DNA of 64,000 bases, taken from contig NZ_CP036299.1 of assembly GCF_007752345.1 (NCBI RefSeq), positions 4,436,001 through 4,500,000 on the forward strand. The letters run 5' to 3'. Made by a program: the position numbers and the translations under genes. The notes under the pieces are model-generated. The model saw only the letters and a list, made by a program, of their open reading frames with translations. It was not told the DNA's origin and searched no databases. How positions within the stretch are numbered: position 1 is the stretch's first letter; each line of letters begins with the position of its first letter. This stretch comes from Planctopirus ephydatiae (lineage in GTDB: Bacteria > Planctomycetota > Planctomycetia > Planctomycetales > Planctomycetaceae). Below are positions 17,739-27,387 of the stretch, piece by piece.

Positions 17739-18119
17739 TCAGGCGACCAGGCTTTTCAGTGCCTGATCCTCGGTCGAAACCAGCGGAATCAATCGATTGA
17801 AGTGAGAAATCTCCAGCACTTCGCGTGCAATCGGAGAGGCACCGTACAGCACCATTTTGGCCCCTTGTCGCCCTGCTTCCTCATGGATATGCCGGAGCAC
17901 TTCCAACAGGCAGGAACCAAAGTAAGGTGCCGATGAAAGATCGACAACCACAGCATCCGGAACATGTTCTTTCAATGAGGCGACCACTGTATCGACCTCA
18001 TCCAGAATCCGTTCGTCCGACAGACTGCTCACTGATTTTTTCAAATGCAGTCGCAGCACTGTCCCCTGTTTTCGCATTTCAAAATAACTGGCCGGAACAA
18101 CCGGGGCCGGTGTGAACAT
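17739..18119 (-). CDS. STAS-domain protein (anti-sigma-factor-antagonist type)
   Basis: A 126-residue single STAS domain of the SpoIIAA/RsbV kind. The start at 18119 is fixed by GGGAGGG just upstream on the minus strand; longer readings add a non-conserved leader. The core VVVDLSSAPYFGSCLLEVLRHI aligns with the SpoIIAA segment that contains the phosphorylated serine; here that position reads Gly68-Ser69-Cys70, and Cys70 falls at the phospho-Ser position. The next gene upstream on the same strand encodes a receiver fused to an RsbW-like ATPase, the expected kind of partner kinase. A strong terminator ends the gene. The role in partner switching is inferred from domain and context. Confidence 0.85.
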   Translation of the reverse strand: MFTPAPVVPASYFEMRKQGTVLRLHLKKSVSSLSDERILDEVDTVVASLKEHVPDAVVVDLSSAPYFGSCLLEVLRHIHEEAGRQGAKMVLYGASPIAREVLEISHFNRLIPLVSTEDQALKSLVA

Positions 18120-18493
18120 GAGGCCCTCCCACAAAAAAATTCCGCTGACATAAACTCGGAGGACACCCTCCGTCAAAAAAAGGTTCGCCCGATGGACTAC
18201 TCTCAATTCACTTTGGAGCACTGTCACTTGGTTGGTGAATACCTGGCTGGTGAATCGGTTTCAAACTGACTTTGATTGAGATCTGCATTTTAAAGGCCAA
18301 CCATGAACACCAGATGAACAGATTTCCAAAAATACAATCTGATATCCCCTGCTAATTATCTTCTGTTCAACTTGTGATTCGATTCACCAGGCCTGACGAC
18401 AACTTTCAGCGCCCCTCCCGAGACCCGCTACGCCAGTGACAACCCTAGAACCGTCTCCCATCGATCTGTCGGGCATTCAGACGTCAATTGACC
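18120..18493. other. Intergenic region, about 370 bp, no gene seen
   Basis: The spacer between the receiver-HATPase gene (upstream on minus) and the STAS gene. It is long enough for the STAS gene to have its own promoter. No hairpin or RNA gene was recognised. Confidence 0.4.
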
Positions 18494-19396
18494 TCACGAG
18501 TTCCCCAAATGTTCGCGACGGTATTTTTTTAGAACCACCTGATTCCCTTGTTTGCTGTATTCAACCTCATCCATAAACATCTGAATCAGTAGTAACCCTC
18601 GGCCACATGGCTTCTCAAGATTATCGGGAACTGTCGGATCCGGAATCGTTCCCGGGTCGAAACCTGGCCCCTCATCACGAATCACAAAACAGGCCGCTGC
18701 GGGCGAAAACTCCGCAGCTACATGAATCCGCCTCTCCTGATAGGGAGAGATACCCATCCTGGAGCGAGCCAACTCATAGAACTGACGGTGATCGATCTCA
18801 CGCAAACTCGAACTCACCTCGAGATTCCCGTGATAACACGCGTTCGTCATCGCTTCCTGTAAGGCAACTCCGACACGGATTCGATCTGCTGGTTCACAAA
18901 TTCCACTTCGAGCTGTCTCTTCCTGAAGGTATTGCACCAGAGAGGCAATCAGTTCCGGATCATTCTCGATGCAAAATTCAATTTTGTGATGAACAATCCT
19001 CTGTGACAGACGCTCACGCGTCGTATCGTCCCGCACGGCATCGAGCACACCCTGAATCGCATCCGTCAAGTCCTGTGCCAGCCGACACTTCGGCACATAG
19101 CTCGAAGCCCCCAGCTTCAGCGCCGTCACGGCAATCTCATCTGTCCCCACTCCCGTCATGATCACCACGGGCAAACGCGGACAGTCTCGCCTGAGTGTGG
19201 TGACCAGTTCTAATCCACTGATATCCGGCATCGCCAGATCTGTCAGAACCACATTCACAGGATTGAGCGCAATCATCTGCAAAGCTTCAGAACCGCTCGA
19301 AGCTTCACTCACAATCCACTGTGTGTTCGCCTTTAACAGACCGCAGACCAGGCGTCGATCAGTCGAAGAATCATCGACCACGAGAATACCCGTCAT
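18494..19396 (-). CDS. Response regulator fused to RsbW-like ATPase domain
   Basis: A 300-residue fusion. The N-terminal receiver (about 1-120) has DD8-D9 in VVDDS, phospho-acceptor Asp53 in VLTDLAMPDISGLEL, the Thr in VIMTGVG and Lys in SYVPKCR. A helical linker (QRIVHHKIEFCIEND) leads to a C-terminal HATPase_c_2 domain with EAMTNACYHGNLE (N box), RDEGPGFDP (G1) and GRGLLLIQMFMD (G2), the pattern of anti-sigma-factor kinases rather than of histidine kinases. No phospho-His domain is present. Such a fusion would let a phosphorelay control a serine kinase that acts on a STAS partner; the STAS gene follows on the same strand. That link is inference from domains and position. Confidence 0.88.
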   Translation of the reverse strand: MTGILVVDDSSTDRRLVCGLLKANTQWIVSEASSGSEALQMIALNPVNVVLTDLAMPDISGLELVTTLRRDCPRLPVVIMTGVGTDEIAVTALKLGASSYVPKCRLAQDLTDAIQGVLDAVRDDTTRERLSQRIVHHKIEFCIENDPELIASLVQYLQEETARSGICEPADRIRVGVALQEAMTNACYHGNLEVSSSLREIDHRQFYELARSRMGISPYQERRIHVAAEFSPAAACFVIRDEGPGFDPGTIPDPTVPDNLEKPCGRGLLLIQMFMDEVEYSKQGNQVVLKKYRREHLGNS

Positions 19397-19656
19397 ACCC
19401 GATTCCCCGCTTGATACCGAAAATTCTCAAGTTGAATTCGCATAGCCATCGACGCCCCAGTTGTCATTCACAACCTAAGAATTGCCAGTGATCTGCCCAG
19501 TCGACCTTGATTCCACCTTCTCAGACTCAACGCAAATTTCAATACTCTCGCTCTCTGGTCATTATGACATATATCTACCAACTCAGCTCCCATGAAACAC
19601 CCATAGAGTTTTCCCAGGCTACGGATGAAAGAAATCACCTCAACACCTGAAGTGTT

Positions 19657-22600
19657 TCACATCCCCTTGCCAAAGCCTGAAGCAGTGTCTGCACAAACCT
19701 GTGGCAATTCTTTGGCAATTCTCGCGACGACATGATCGGCTGATTGCCGATACCTGACCACCACCTCCGGCTCGGGCAATCGACCTTCTCGCTTCACGTC
19801 TATTTCCATCTGCTCATATTGCTCACTCAGTTTGTTCGCGCCAAAGGTTCGAAATGCACTTTTCAATGTATGACTGAGTCTTTGAAACAGCTTTGCATCC
19901 TGAGTGATAATCGCGTCATCCAGTTTATTCAGCAGCCAGGGTGTCTCCTCAAGAAAAGCCTGACCCACATCTGCCAATAGTGTCCGATCTCCATTTGTCG
20001 CACGCAAAGCCAACTGCCAGTCGACATCATCCTCCGACTTCACCAACGACTCGGCTTCACCATCAATGGTCTGGAGCGCACCTGCTGTATTCATTGGATC
20101 TTTAATGACTGGCTGGCAACCCGTCTGAGGTTCCACAGTATTTACCTGCTGATCCAGACGAGCCTCTTCGGCACAAACATCATCGTTTCTTGCCGCAGCA
20201 CCCTCACTGGTCATCTGGTAGAGCGGCTTCCAGCGTGGAGCATGATCGTTACAGACCTGCTCAATCATCTGAAATAACTGACGAGCCCGAATCGGCTTCA
20301 TCAAATAATCATCCATCCCGGCCTTCAGGCATTGTTCACGATCTCCCTGCAGGGCATGCGCTGTCATCGCCACGATCGGGATATGCTCTCCCGTCCGCCT
20401 TTCAATCTCGCGAATGGCCATGGTGGCTTCATTCCCATCGAGTTCGGGCATCTGCACGTCCATCAGAATCAGGTCGAACGATTCACTGCGATAGCGCTCA
20501 ATCGCCTCGATGCCGTTGCTGGCCACCACCACCCGGTGCCCCCATCGCTCCAGTAAACCCAGCGCCAACTTCTGATTGGCCAGGCTGTCTTCTGCCAGCA
20601 GAATTCTCCGCGAATTGGCGGATCTTTCCGGCACAGCCATAGCCGAAGCCATAGGCACAGCACGAGGTGCCTGCCCCATGATTCCCACAATCGAGTTATA
20701 CAGCTCGGATTGTTTCACAGGTTTGATGAGATAACCAGCAATCCCCAGTTGCTGACACCGTGAAAGATCTTCCAGCCGATCCCCCGATGTCAGCATAAGG
20801 ATTTCAACCGGAGGCATGTTTTCCAGACTGCGAATCGATGCCGACAGACTGAACCCGTCTTCTCCCGGCATCTGCGCATCGGTAATGATCAATCGAATGG
20901 GTTCGCCTTGATCAATCGCATGCTGCAACTCTCGACGGGCTTCGATCGCCCCTGCGGCAATGCGTGGACGCATCCCCCACAACAACGTCAATTCTTCCAG
21001 AATCTTCCGATTCGTCTGGTTGTCGTCCACAATCAGCACCCGCATACCATGCAGTTGAGGCTCCTGGGCAAGTGGCTGCACACTTCCCTCTGCTTCCACC
21101 CCCAGATTGAGCGTAAAGTTAAAGGTACTTCCTTGACCCACTTCGCTTTCAACCCAGATCTTCCCCTGCATCAGTTCCACCAGCCGGGCCGATATCGCCA
21201 ATCCCAGCCCTGTCCCGCCATATCGTCTGGTGGTCGAAGAATCGGCCTGCTCAAACGCTTCAAAAATGGACTCAAATTTATCTTTGGCAATCCCGATCCC
21301 GGTATCCTGCACCTTGAAATGTAATGTCACCTGCTCTGCAGTTCGACTCTCGACAGAAACATCGAGAACCACTTCGCCCCGTTCGGTAAATTTGAGTGCA
21401 TTGCCCAGCAGATTGATGATCACCTGGCGTACCCGGACGGCATCTCCTCGAACCTCATCGGGAACATCTGGTGAGACATGAAACGCCAGTTCGAGCTTCT
21501 TGCGATGAGCGCGGTTCGAGAGCGATTTCATCGTGTCGCCCAGCGAATCGCGTAATCGGAAAGGTTGCTCATCGACATGCAATCGACCGGCTTCAATCTT
21601 CGAAAAGTCAAGAATGTCGTTGATGATCCCCAATAGCGATTCACCCGATTCCAGCACCATCCGCAGGTAATCCCGCTGTGCCACCTTCAGATCGGTATCC
21701 ATTACCAGTTCTGTCATGCCGATAATGGCATTCAAAGGAGTGCGAATCTCATGGCTCATATTGGCGAGAAAATCACTTTTCGCCCGGTTCGCGGCTTCAG
21801 CCGCATCTTTAGCTTCCCGCAAGGCCTGCTCGGCCAGCTTCATCGGAGTAATATCGCGAGAGACTCCGTAGGTTCCGATCACGTCCCCCGATGGTGAAAT
21901 CAACGGCAATTTGGTGGTCGACATCCACCGGATATGACCATCACTCCAGACCACCCGTTCTTCCTTGCCAATCAATGGCAGACGGGTCTGCATCACATAT
22001 TCTTCGTCTTTACGAGCAATCGCTGCGTGCTCTGCTGAGAAGAAATCGGTGTCTGATTTTCCAATCGCCAGGCTCGGATCGGACAATCCGCTCGCGGCGG
22101 CTTTCGCCTGATTGATGCGCAGATATCTGCCCCGCACATCCTTGAAGTAAATATTGTCCGGAATACTTTTCATGAGGTTATTGAGCAGATCCCGCTCCTG
22201 GTCTAGAGCGATCTCTGTTCGTTTGCGATCGGTCACATCCGAGAAGATCCCCTGGATCCCAACGCAATTCCCTCGACCATCATAGACCGGATTCTTCATC
22301 ACATGCGTGTAATGCACCTCTCCCGAAGGTGTCACAAATTCTTCGATCGTTTCAAACTGTGCTCTCGTTTCAGTGACGTACCGATCATCAGCCCGGTACT
22401 TATCGGCCAGATCTTTCGGAAAAAAGTCATAATCCGTCTTACCCACCACTTCATTCGGCGGAGATCCCAGAATCTCACACAGCTTACGATTGGCAAAAGT
22501 CACTCGCCCATGCAGATCTTTGCGGAACATCGCGTATGGCAATGTCTCCACTAAAGACCGATAAAACGATTCCGACTCCACCAGCTTCTGCTCGGCATAC

Positions 22601-23064
22601 TGACGCTTGAGCACTTCCGAAATGTGCCGCTTATGTGTCAGATTCAGATCATCACAGACCGACCTGAGTGCCACGATCAGTCGATCCTGGTGCGATAACT
22701 GGGGCACCACATCATCACTGCGCGGCCTCGTCAATCGCTGGATGCCTTGCAGTACATCCTGCAGTGGCCGTTCGTACGAATAGATCAGATCAGCCGCTCC
22801 ATCGACCGCTTTAAGAATCAATCCCAATTCGCCTGCCTTGATCAGCAACAGCACTGGCACAGGAGGCGTACACTGAGATTTGATGAGCGGGAGAAACTCA
22901 ATGGCTTCACAACCGAGAACCACCAGAGCCGGGCGGATCTGTATTGCCGCCGGCAAATCCTGATCGATATCGAGCGTCTCAATCTCGTAGCCGGCATCGA
23001 CCAGCGTCTGACGAAGACCTTCACGAAAGGAAGGTCGTGGTTCAACAATCAGGATGCGGGGCAT
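19657..23064 (-). CDS. Hybrid sensor histidine kinase with PAS, REC and Hpt domains
   Basis: A 1135-residue soluble multidomain kinase. In order: a degenerate receiver-like domain (1-120), a coiled linker, two PAS domains (about 165-290 and 295-415, each ending with a typical IFSDVTDRK or VSRDITPMK connector), HisKA with phospho-His in NMSHEIRTPLNAIIG, HATPase (FKVQDTGIGI, RYGGTGLGLAIS), receiver 1 (VLIVDDNQTNRK, IITDAQMPGEDG), receiver 2 (ILLAEDSLANQK, LILMDVQMPELDG), and a C-terminal Hpt domain with FQRLSHTLKSAFRTFG. There is no membrane span. The Hpt output could phosphorylate a separate receiver such as that of the REC-ATPase fusion encoded next on the same strand. The first receiver-like domain lacks the phospho-Asp (VVLGCEA in its place). 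Confidence 0.93.
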   Translation of the reverse strand: MPRILIVEPRPSFREGLRQTLVDAGYEIETLDIDQDLPAAIQIRPALVVLGCEAIEFLPLIKSQCTPPVPVLLLIKAGELGLILKAVDGAADLIYSYERPLQDVLQGIQRLTRPRSDDVVPQLSHQDRLIVALRSVCDDLNLTHKRHISEVLKRQYAEQKLVESESFYRSLVETLPYAMFRKDLHGRVTFANRKLCEILGSPPNEVVGKTDYDFFPKDLADKYRADDRYVTETRAQFETIEEFVTPSGEVHYTHVMKNPVYDGRGNCVGIQGIFSDVTDRKRTEIALDQERDLLNNLMKSIPDNIYFKDVRGRYLRINQAKAAASGLSDPSLAIGKSDTDFFSAEHAAIARKDEEYVMQTRLPLIGKEERVVWSDGHIRWMSTTKLPLISPSGDVIGTYGVSRDITPMKLAEQALREAKDAAEAANRAKSDFLANMSHEIRTPLNAIIGMTELVMDTDLKVAQRDYLRMVLESGESLLGIINDILDFSKIEAGRLHVDEQPFRLRDSLGDTMKSLSNRAHRKKLELAFHVSPDVPDEVRGDAVRVRQVIINLLGNALKFTERGEVVLDVSVESRTAEQVTLHFKVQDTGIGIAKDKFESIFEAFEQADSSTTRRYGGTGLGLAISARLVELMQGKIWVESEVGQGSTFNFTLNLGVEAEGSVQPLAQEPQLHGMRVLIVDDNQTNRKILEELTLLWGMRPRIAAGAIEARRELQHAIDQGEPIRLIITDAQMPGEDGFSLSASIRSLENMPPVEILMLTSGDRLEDLSRCQQLGIAGYLIKPVKQSELYNSIVGIMGQAPRAVPMASAMAVPERSANSRRILLAEDSLANQKLALGLLERWGHRVVVASNGIEAIERYRSESFDLILMDVQMPELDGNEATMAIREIERRTGEHIPIVAMTAHALQGDREQCLKAGMDDYLMKPIRARQLFQMIEQVCNDHAPRWKPLYQMTSEGAAARNDDVCAEEARLDQQVNTVEPQTGCQPVIKDPMNTAGALQTIDGEAESLVKSEDDVDWQLALRATNGDRTLLADVGQAFLEETPWLLNKLDDAIITQDAKLFQRLSHTLKSAFRTFGANKLSEQYEQMEIDVKREGRLPEPEVVVRYRQSADHVVARIAKELPQVCADTASGFGKGM

Positions 23065-23365
23065 GATAAAGCCTGATCAAGTGTCGCATCATCAAAATGA
23101 TACGCGTTGCCCTTTGAAATGCCGCCTTGTCTGCCATCCTGTAGGCCATGCCTTCCACTTCGTGCGAGCAGGCTGTGGTGACTTTCAAAGCGTCGCTTCA
23201 AATTGTGTTTCGTAGGGGGTCAATCATTGGGGAGCTCAACCTCAATATTAAGAAATATCCACATTCAAAAGATAGGTCTTTAATGCTGCTTTCCAGAATT
23301 GCCGCCACTCGGTTCCAGTCACCCGCTACCGCCAGAACCTCGCTCCACCTCCCGATCGTTGTGGT
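23065..23365. other. Intergenic region, about 300 bp
   Basis: The spacer upstream of the hybrid kinase and downstream of the aminotransferase gene, both on minus. CTGTAGGCCATGCC at 23139-23152 weakly resembles the palindromic repeats at 51615 and 56345. Nothing else was recognised. Confidence 0.35.
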
Positions 23366-24619
23366 TTAATCACTTTGCAACTGATCGGCATGTTCTTTGA
23401 GCTTCAGCAGAATCGCTACGACTTCACGCGTCGTCTGCTCACTGCCGGAAAGGGCCGTATGATGCAGTTGCAGCACATTTCTCCCTGCGGCACTGGCATG
23501 CACCAGATCGCCTGCACAACGATATCGCTTCGATGAATGGGTTTCATGCAGTGCAGAGTACCCTTCAGCCAGTGGTAATCCTTCAGCCTGCGCAGCTGCC
23601 ACCAACCGTCCCCTGCTCAAGCCCCCCCAGAATTCGGGCTCATACCACAATCCCAGTTTGTACAACGAAACCAATGACCGTTCATTGTGCCGATCACTAG
23701 TGACATGCCTTTGACCGCGCAACTCATCCCAGGCCATTTCGATGGTCATTGCCTGTTGCCCGCGATACCGATCGTGAGCGGCCAGAAACTTCCATTGCGG
23801 CCTGACAACCAGCGCCTGCAACTCTGAAAGCGGATAAGCCTCATTCCCGCGTTGAGTGTAAAGCCTGAGCCTTGCTTCCTGCCGCTCAGTCGAAAGCAGC
23901 AGTGCCCCGCCGCGACCCGCACTGATCGGCTTACTCCCACCGAAACTGAACGCCACAATCTCTCCCACAGGCTGCTCACCGACAAAATTTTCAAGAGCAG
24001 ACTCGCCATTGATTTCGGCACCCAATAGCTCTCGGAGTGCATAGCGTGCTGGTGACTGGCAGGCATCTTCAATCAGCACCACTTCACGAGCCTGGCACCA
24101 ATCTCGTAATCGTAACCAATCCGGCGTCTGCCCATGCAGATGGCTGGCAATCAATGCTGTCACTCGTGGCGAATCAGCGGCATCTAACCCCAGTGGATCG
24201 ATCGTCCAGCATTCTGGTACCACATCGACCAGCACTGGGAACGCACCCACAGCCAGGACATTCTTGAAATTCGCCTCGAAGTCATAAGCTGCCAGCAGAA
24301 CTTCATCACCCGGCCCCACGCCCGCCGCTCGCAAGGCCAGTTCTATGGCCACGGTACCGCTGGATGTCAGTATGGGTCTGCGACCGGGAAATCTCTGAGC
24401 CAGATCCTCACGCAAACCCGCATGCTCGCCCCCTTCATAGACTGCCCATTGATCGCCTTGCAACGAGCGGGCCATTTCATCAGCAATCTCATTTCGCGGC
24501 ATTAAACGAGCAGGAGCCCCACGAGGCCAGAACGGATTTCCACCGAGAATCGCAGGCACTTGTGTAATCTGCGATTCGAACTGCTGCCGTATTTCACTAA
24601 GCAACTTCGATTGATTCAT
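23366..24619 (-). CDS. DegT/DnrJ/EryC1/StrS-family PLP aminotransferase
   Basis: A 417-residue fold-type I PLP protein of the sugar-aminotransferase group. Visible are the cofactor-binding region TSSGTVAIELALRAAGVGPGDEVL, Asp185 in VLIEDACQSP (contact to the PLP ring nitrogen), and Lys230 in AFSFGGSKPISAGRGGALL, the Schiff-base lysine in the standard S-F-x-x-x-K-x-x-x-x-G-x-G-G setting. The ATG at 24619 is preferred over a TTG at 24625. Family members usually make amino-sugars for surface polymers or antibiotics, but no sugar-nucleotide gene is next to it, so the substrate is open. The gene is divergent from the dciA-like gene with a ~115 bp spacer. Confidence 0.87.
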   Translation of the reverse strand: MNQSKLLSEIRQQFESQITQVPAILGGNPFWPRGAPARLMPRNEIADEMARSLQGDQWAVYEGGEHAGLREDLAQRFPGRRPILTSSGTVAIELALRAAGVGPGDEVLLAAYDFEANFKNVLAVGAFPVLVDVVPECWTIDPLGLDAADSPRVTALIASHLHGQTPDWLRLRDWCQAREVVLIEDACQSPARYALRELLGAEINGESALENFVGEQPVGEIVAFSFGGSKPISAGRGGALLLSTERQEARLRLYTQRGNEAYPLSELQALVVRPQWKFLAAHDRYRGQQAMTIEMAWDELRGQRHVTSDRHNERSLVSLYKLGLWYEPEFWGGLSRGRLVAAAQAEGLPLAEGYSALHETHSSKRYRCAGDLVHASAAGRNVLQLHHTALSGSEQTTREVVAILLKLKEHADQLQSD

Positions 24620-24733
24620 ACCCAAGAAGTTCGCACACTCTTGACTAGCTTTCCAGCTCTGGCTGAAGATCTCTCGCAGTTGAACGAGTCAGTCACTTCT
24701 TCCAGCCGCACCCGATTGTCGAGCAGAAATCCC

Positions 24734-25036
24734 ATGACCGACGATCCTCCACCAAGACAACTGGGCGATGTCCTCGCACAACTGATGCAATTGCGCGGAT
24801 ATTCACAAATCCAGGAAGATGATCGGCTCCGTTCTGCCTGGAAACAAGTGGTTCCCACAGCCTATTCGACTCTCACCAGACCCGCCAAGATCTCACGTGG
24901 TGTCCTGCAGGTTTACGTCTCTCACCCGGCAGCTCTCAGTGAACTTTCAGCCTTTCACCAGAAACCCATCGTCGAAAATCTGCAGAAAATACTCCCAGAG
25001 CTCAAACTCAAAGACATCAAATTCCGTCTGGGATAA
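24734..25036 (+). CDS. DUF721/DciA-family protein
   Basis: A 100-residue protein of the DUF721 family, whose best known member DciA helps to load the replicative helicase. The family pattern is visible: an N-terminal helix (QLGDVLAQLMQLRGY), SAWKQVVPTAYSTLTRPAKISRGVLQVYVSHPAALSEL (a curved KH-like sheet), and a C-terminal helix plus strand (IVENLQKILPELKLKDIKFRLG). The ATG at 24734 matches the domain start; the frame is open further up to 24560, which overlaps the divergent aminotransferase gene. In many bacteria the gene lies near dnaA or recF; here it does not. Confidence 0.82.
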   Translation: MTDDPPPRQLGDVLAQLMQLRGYSQIQEDDRLRSAWKQVVPTAYSTLTRPAKISRGVLQVYVSHPAALSELSAFHQKPIVENLQKILPELKLKDIKFRLG

Positions 25037-25167
25037 CACGATTTCGTGCCCGGAGTGATTCGTTTTGCTCGGCGAGCAAACTGCGAATTCCGCTGGTCGC
25101 ATCCGCTCCAAAGCAGTTCCCCTTTACGCTTTGGATGAAATCTTTTGTAATGCCCCTTTGATTTCCA

Positions 25168-27288
25168 GTGTTCAGGGATTCGAACCAAGGATCAATTTTC
25201 GTGCGGGAATGGAGTCGCCTCGCGAGGTACGTCAGGCCCTATTGGAAGCTGCTGGCATTTGCCATCAGCTTCGGAGGCGTTGTTGCGCTTCTCTGGGGTG
25301 GCGCGCTCCTGCTGACATATCCCGTCATCAAAGTTTTCCTCGAAGGCGAACATCTCGGCTCTTACATCCAGAACGAGATTGAAACCTCTTCCAGAAAGCT
25401 CGACGAATCACGAAACGAGCTCCATCAACTTCTCATTCGCCATGGAATGGCTCTCGAACCAGAGGTCGGCCCTGCTGCGATCTCCTTACAAGCCTCTCAT
25501 CCATCGACAGTAAAAACTTTGCCTCTCAGCGCCACACGCGAGCAGGCCAGACTCCAGAAAGAGATCGATACCTGGGCGCGCAGGCTCTACCTCATGACGT
25601 GGCTTAACCAGCGCGTTGTCCCCTGGCTGCCGGATGATCCCTTCCGACTGCTCCTGGGACTCATGGGAATTCTTGTGGCAGCAACATTCCTCAAAGGAGC
25701 TGCAACGGTCATACAGGATCTCTATGTCGGTAAAGTGGCCGAACTGACTGTCATGGATCTGAGAAAAGACCTCTATCGCCATCTGTTGAAATCAGATCCT
25801 CTCGAAGTCGCTGCCACTGGGACTCCCCGGTACATGGCAACGTTCATGAATGACGCTCAGCAATTGACACAAGGGCTGATGCTCGCTGGCGGCGAAGTCA
25901 TTCGCGAACCTCTTAAGGCCATGACCTGCCTGAGTGCCGCACTGATGATCAACTTTCGCCTCACGTTCGTCCTGCTGCTGTTCGTACCAATTGCCGGCAC
26001 GATGTTCTACCTGCTCAGCCGCAGGCTCAAACGAGCGATGCATCGCACACTCGATGCCATGTCCCGCATTTATCAGCAACTGGAAGAAACCTTTTCGCTC
26101 TCTCGAATCGTGATTGCCTTTGGAACACAGCGCGATCACCGGGCCCGCTTTCGACGCGAGAATCGCGCGTATTTCCGCAAAGCGCTACAAATCGTCAGGA
26201 TCGATGCACTCAGCAGCCCTGTCGCTGAAAACCTCGGAATGATGGCGGTGATGGCCGTTCTCATTCCGGCAGGTTATCTCGTGCTTGAAGGCCAGACATT
26301 CATTGGCCCGATCCAGTTCACTGAAACCCCCATGAACTTCACCGATCTTTCCGTGCTCTACACACTCATGGCGGGAACTCTTGACCCTATCCGCAAGTTC
26401 TCGCGATACGTCACGCGTATCCGCCAGACGGGAACGGCCGCCGAACGGATTTTCAAAGCCCTCGATCAGCAACCCTCGATCATACCACCTGCGAATCCAG
26501 TCCCTCTTCCGAGGCATGCCGAAGCAATTCGATTTGAGGGCATTACATTTACTTATCCGCAGGCCGAAGGTGAGAACCGCCGACCGGTGCTCATCAATCT
26601 CGATCTGACGATCCATGCCGGAGAGGCTGTCGCGATTGTCGGCACCAATGGCTCTGGAAAATCGACACTGGTCAATCTGTTGCCTCGCTTCGCTGACCCT
26701 CAAAAAGGCCGTATCCTGATTGATGGCATCGATCTCCGCGATGTCAAACCTCGCGATTTGAGAGATCAGATCGCCATTATGTCTCAGGAAACCATGCTCT
26801 TCGATGATTCGATTGCCGGGAATATTCGCAGCGGTGCCTCCACAGAACAGGAGTCTCCCTCGCGTGAAGCGATTGAATCAGCGGCCGCCCGAAGTTCCGT
26901 TCTCGAATTCGCCAACAAACTTCCCAATGGCCTGGAAACAGGCCTCGGTTCTGGCGGCCGGGAGCTCTCTGGCGGTCAGCGTCAGCGGATCGCATTGGCC
27001 AGAGCCATGCTTCGCGACCCTTCCATCCTGATTCTCGACGAGCCGACATCTGCGATTGATGCTCACAGCGAACAGGCCATTCAGAAAGCTCTGGCTGAAT
27101 TCACGAAAGGCCGCACCACCTTACTGATTACGCATGCGATGTCGCCTTCGTTACTCAGCTTCATCAGCCGGATTGTGGTGCTCGATCAAGGCCGCTTGAT
27201 TGCCGATGGCCAGCATCACGAATTGCTCGCTACCTGCCCCATTTACCAGCGACTCTTCCACAGCGAGCCACTGCAAGCCGCTGCTTAA
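25168..27288 (+). CDS. ABC exporter (fused membrane and ATPase domains)
   Basis: A ~700-residue half-transporter of the MsbA/LmrA type. The membrane domain (about residues 25-425) has six predicted spans, the first at YWKLLAFAISFGGVVALLWG. A ~100-residue soluble insertion follows span 1 (QNEIETSSRKLDESRNELH and onwards), longer than in MsbA. The ATPase domain (about 455-700) is complete: Walker A VGTNGSGKST, Q loop IMSQET, signature LSGGQRQRIALARA, Walker B ILILDEPTSAID and switch His in LLITHAM. Start is uncertain: GTG at 25168, or GTG at 25201 preceded by AAGGA at 25187-25191. It probably flips a lipid or lipid-linked cargo as a homodimer; the cargo is unknown. Confidence 0.93.
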   Translation: MFRDSNQGSIFVREWSRLARYVRPYWKLLAFAISFGGVVALLWGGALLLTYPVIKVFLEGEHLGSYIQNEIETSSRKLDESRNELHQLLIRHGMALEPEVGPAAISLQASHPSTVKTLPLSATREQARLQKEIDTWARRLYLMTWLNQRVVPWLPDDPFRLLLGLMGILVAATFLKGAATVIQDLYVGKVAELTVMDLRKDLYRHLLKSDPLEVAATGTPRYMATFMNDAQQLTQGLMLAGGEVIREPLKAMTCLSAALMINFRLTFVLLLFVPIAGTMFYLLSRRLKRAMHRTLDAMSRIYQQLEETFSLSRIVIAFGTQRDHRARFRRENRAYFRKALQIVRIDALSSPVAENLGMMAVMAVLIPAGYLVLEGQTFIGPIQFTETPMNFTDLSVLYTLMAGTLDPIRKFSRYVTRIRQTGTAAERIFKALDQQPSIIPPANPVPLPRHAEAIRFEGITFTYPQAEGENRRPVLINLDLTIHAGEAVAIVGTNGSGKSTLVNLLPRFADPQKGRILIDGIDLRDVKPRDLRDQIAIMSQETMLFDDSIAGNIRSGASTEQESPSREAIESAAARSSVLEFANKLPNGLETGLGSGGRELSGGQRQRIALARAMLRDPSILILDEPTSAIDAHSEQAIQKALAEFTKGRTTLLITHAMSPSLLSFISRIVVLDQGRLIADGQHHELLATCPIYQRLFHSEPLQAAA

Positions 27289-27300
27289 GATCTGGTTTTA

Positions 27301-27366
27301 GGTATTTGGTGTTTGGTTTTGGGTTTTTGAGTGACCCAGTGTTTCTGGTATCGAATACCAAATGCC
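27301..27366. repeat. Nested inverted repeats between convergent genes
   Basis: GGTATTTGGT at 27301-27310 can pair with ACCAAATGCC at 27357-27366 (one G-T pair), and TGGTAT-CGA-ATACCA at 27346-27360 is a perfect small hairpin inside it. Lying between the convergent ABC and argF ends, this could act as a two-way terminator, though no long T-run is evident. Confidence 0.4.
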
Positions 27367-27387
27367 AGACACCCAATGCCAAACGTA

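Noticed and set aside
25171-25190. GGATTCGAACC looks like the T-loop of a minus-strand tRNA
   Set aside because: The flanking bases do not form a five-pair T stem, no acceptor stem or anticodon arm can be found at the right distances, and the site lies at the ABC exporter start.
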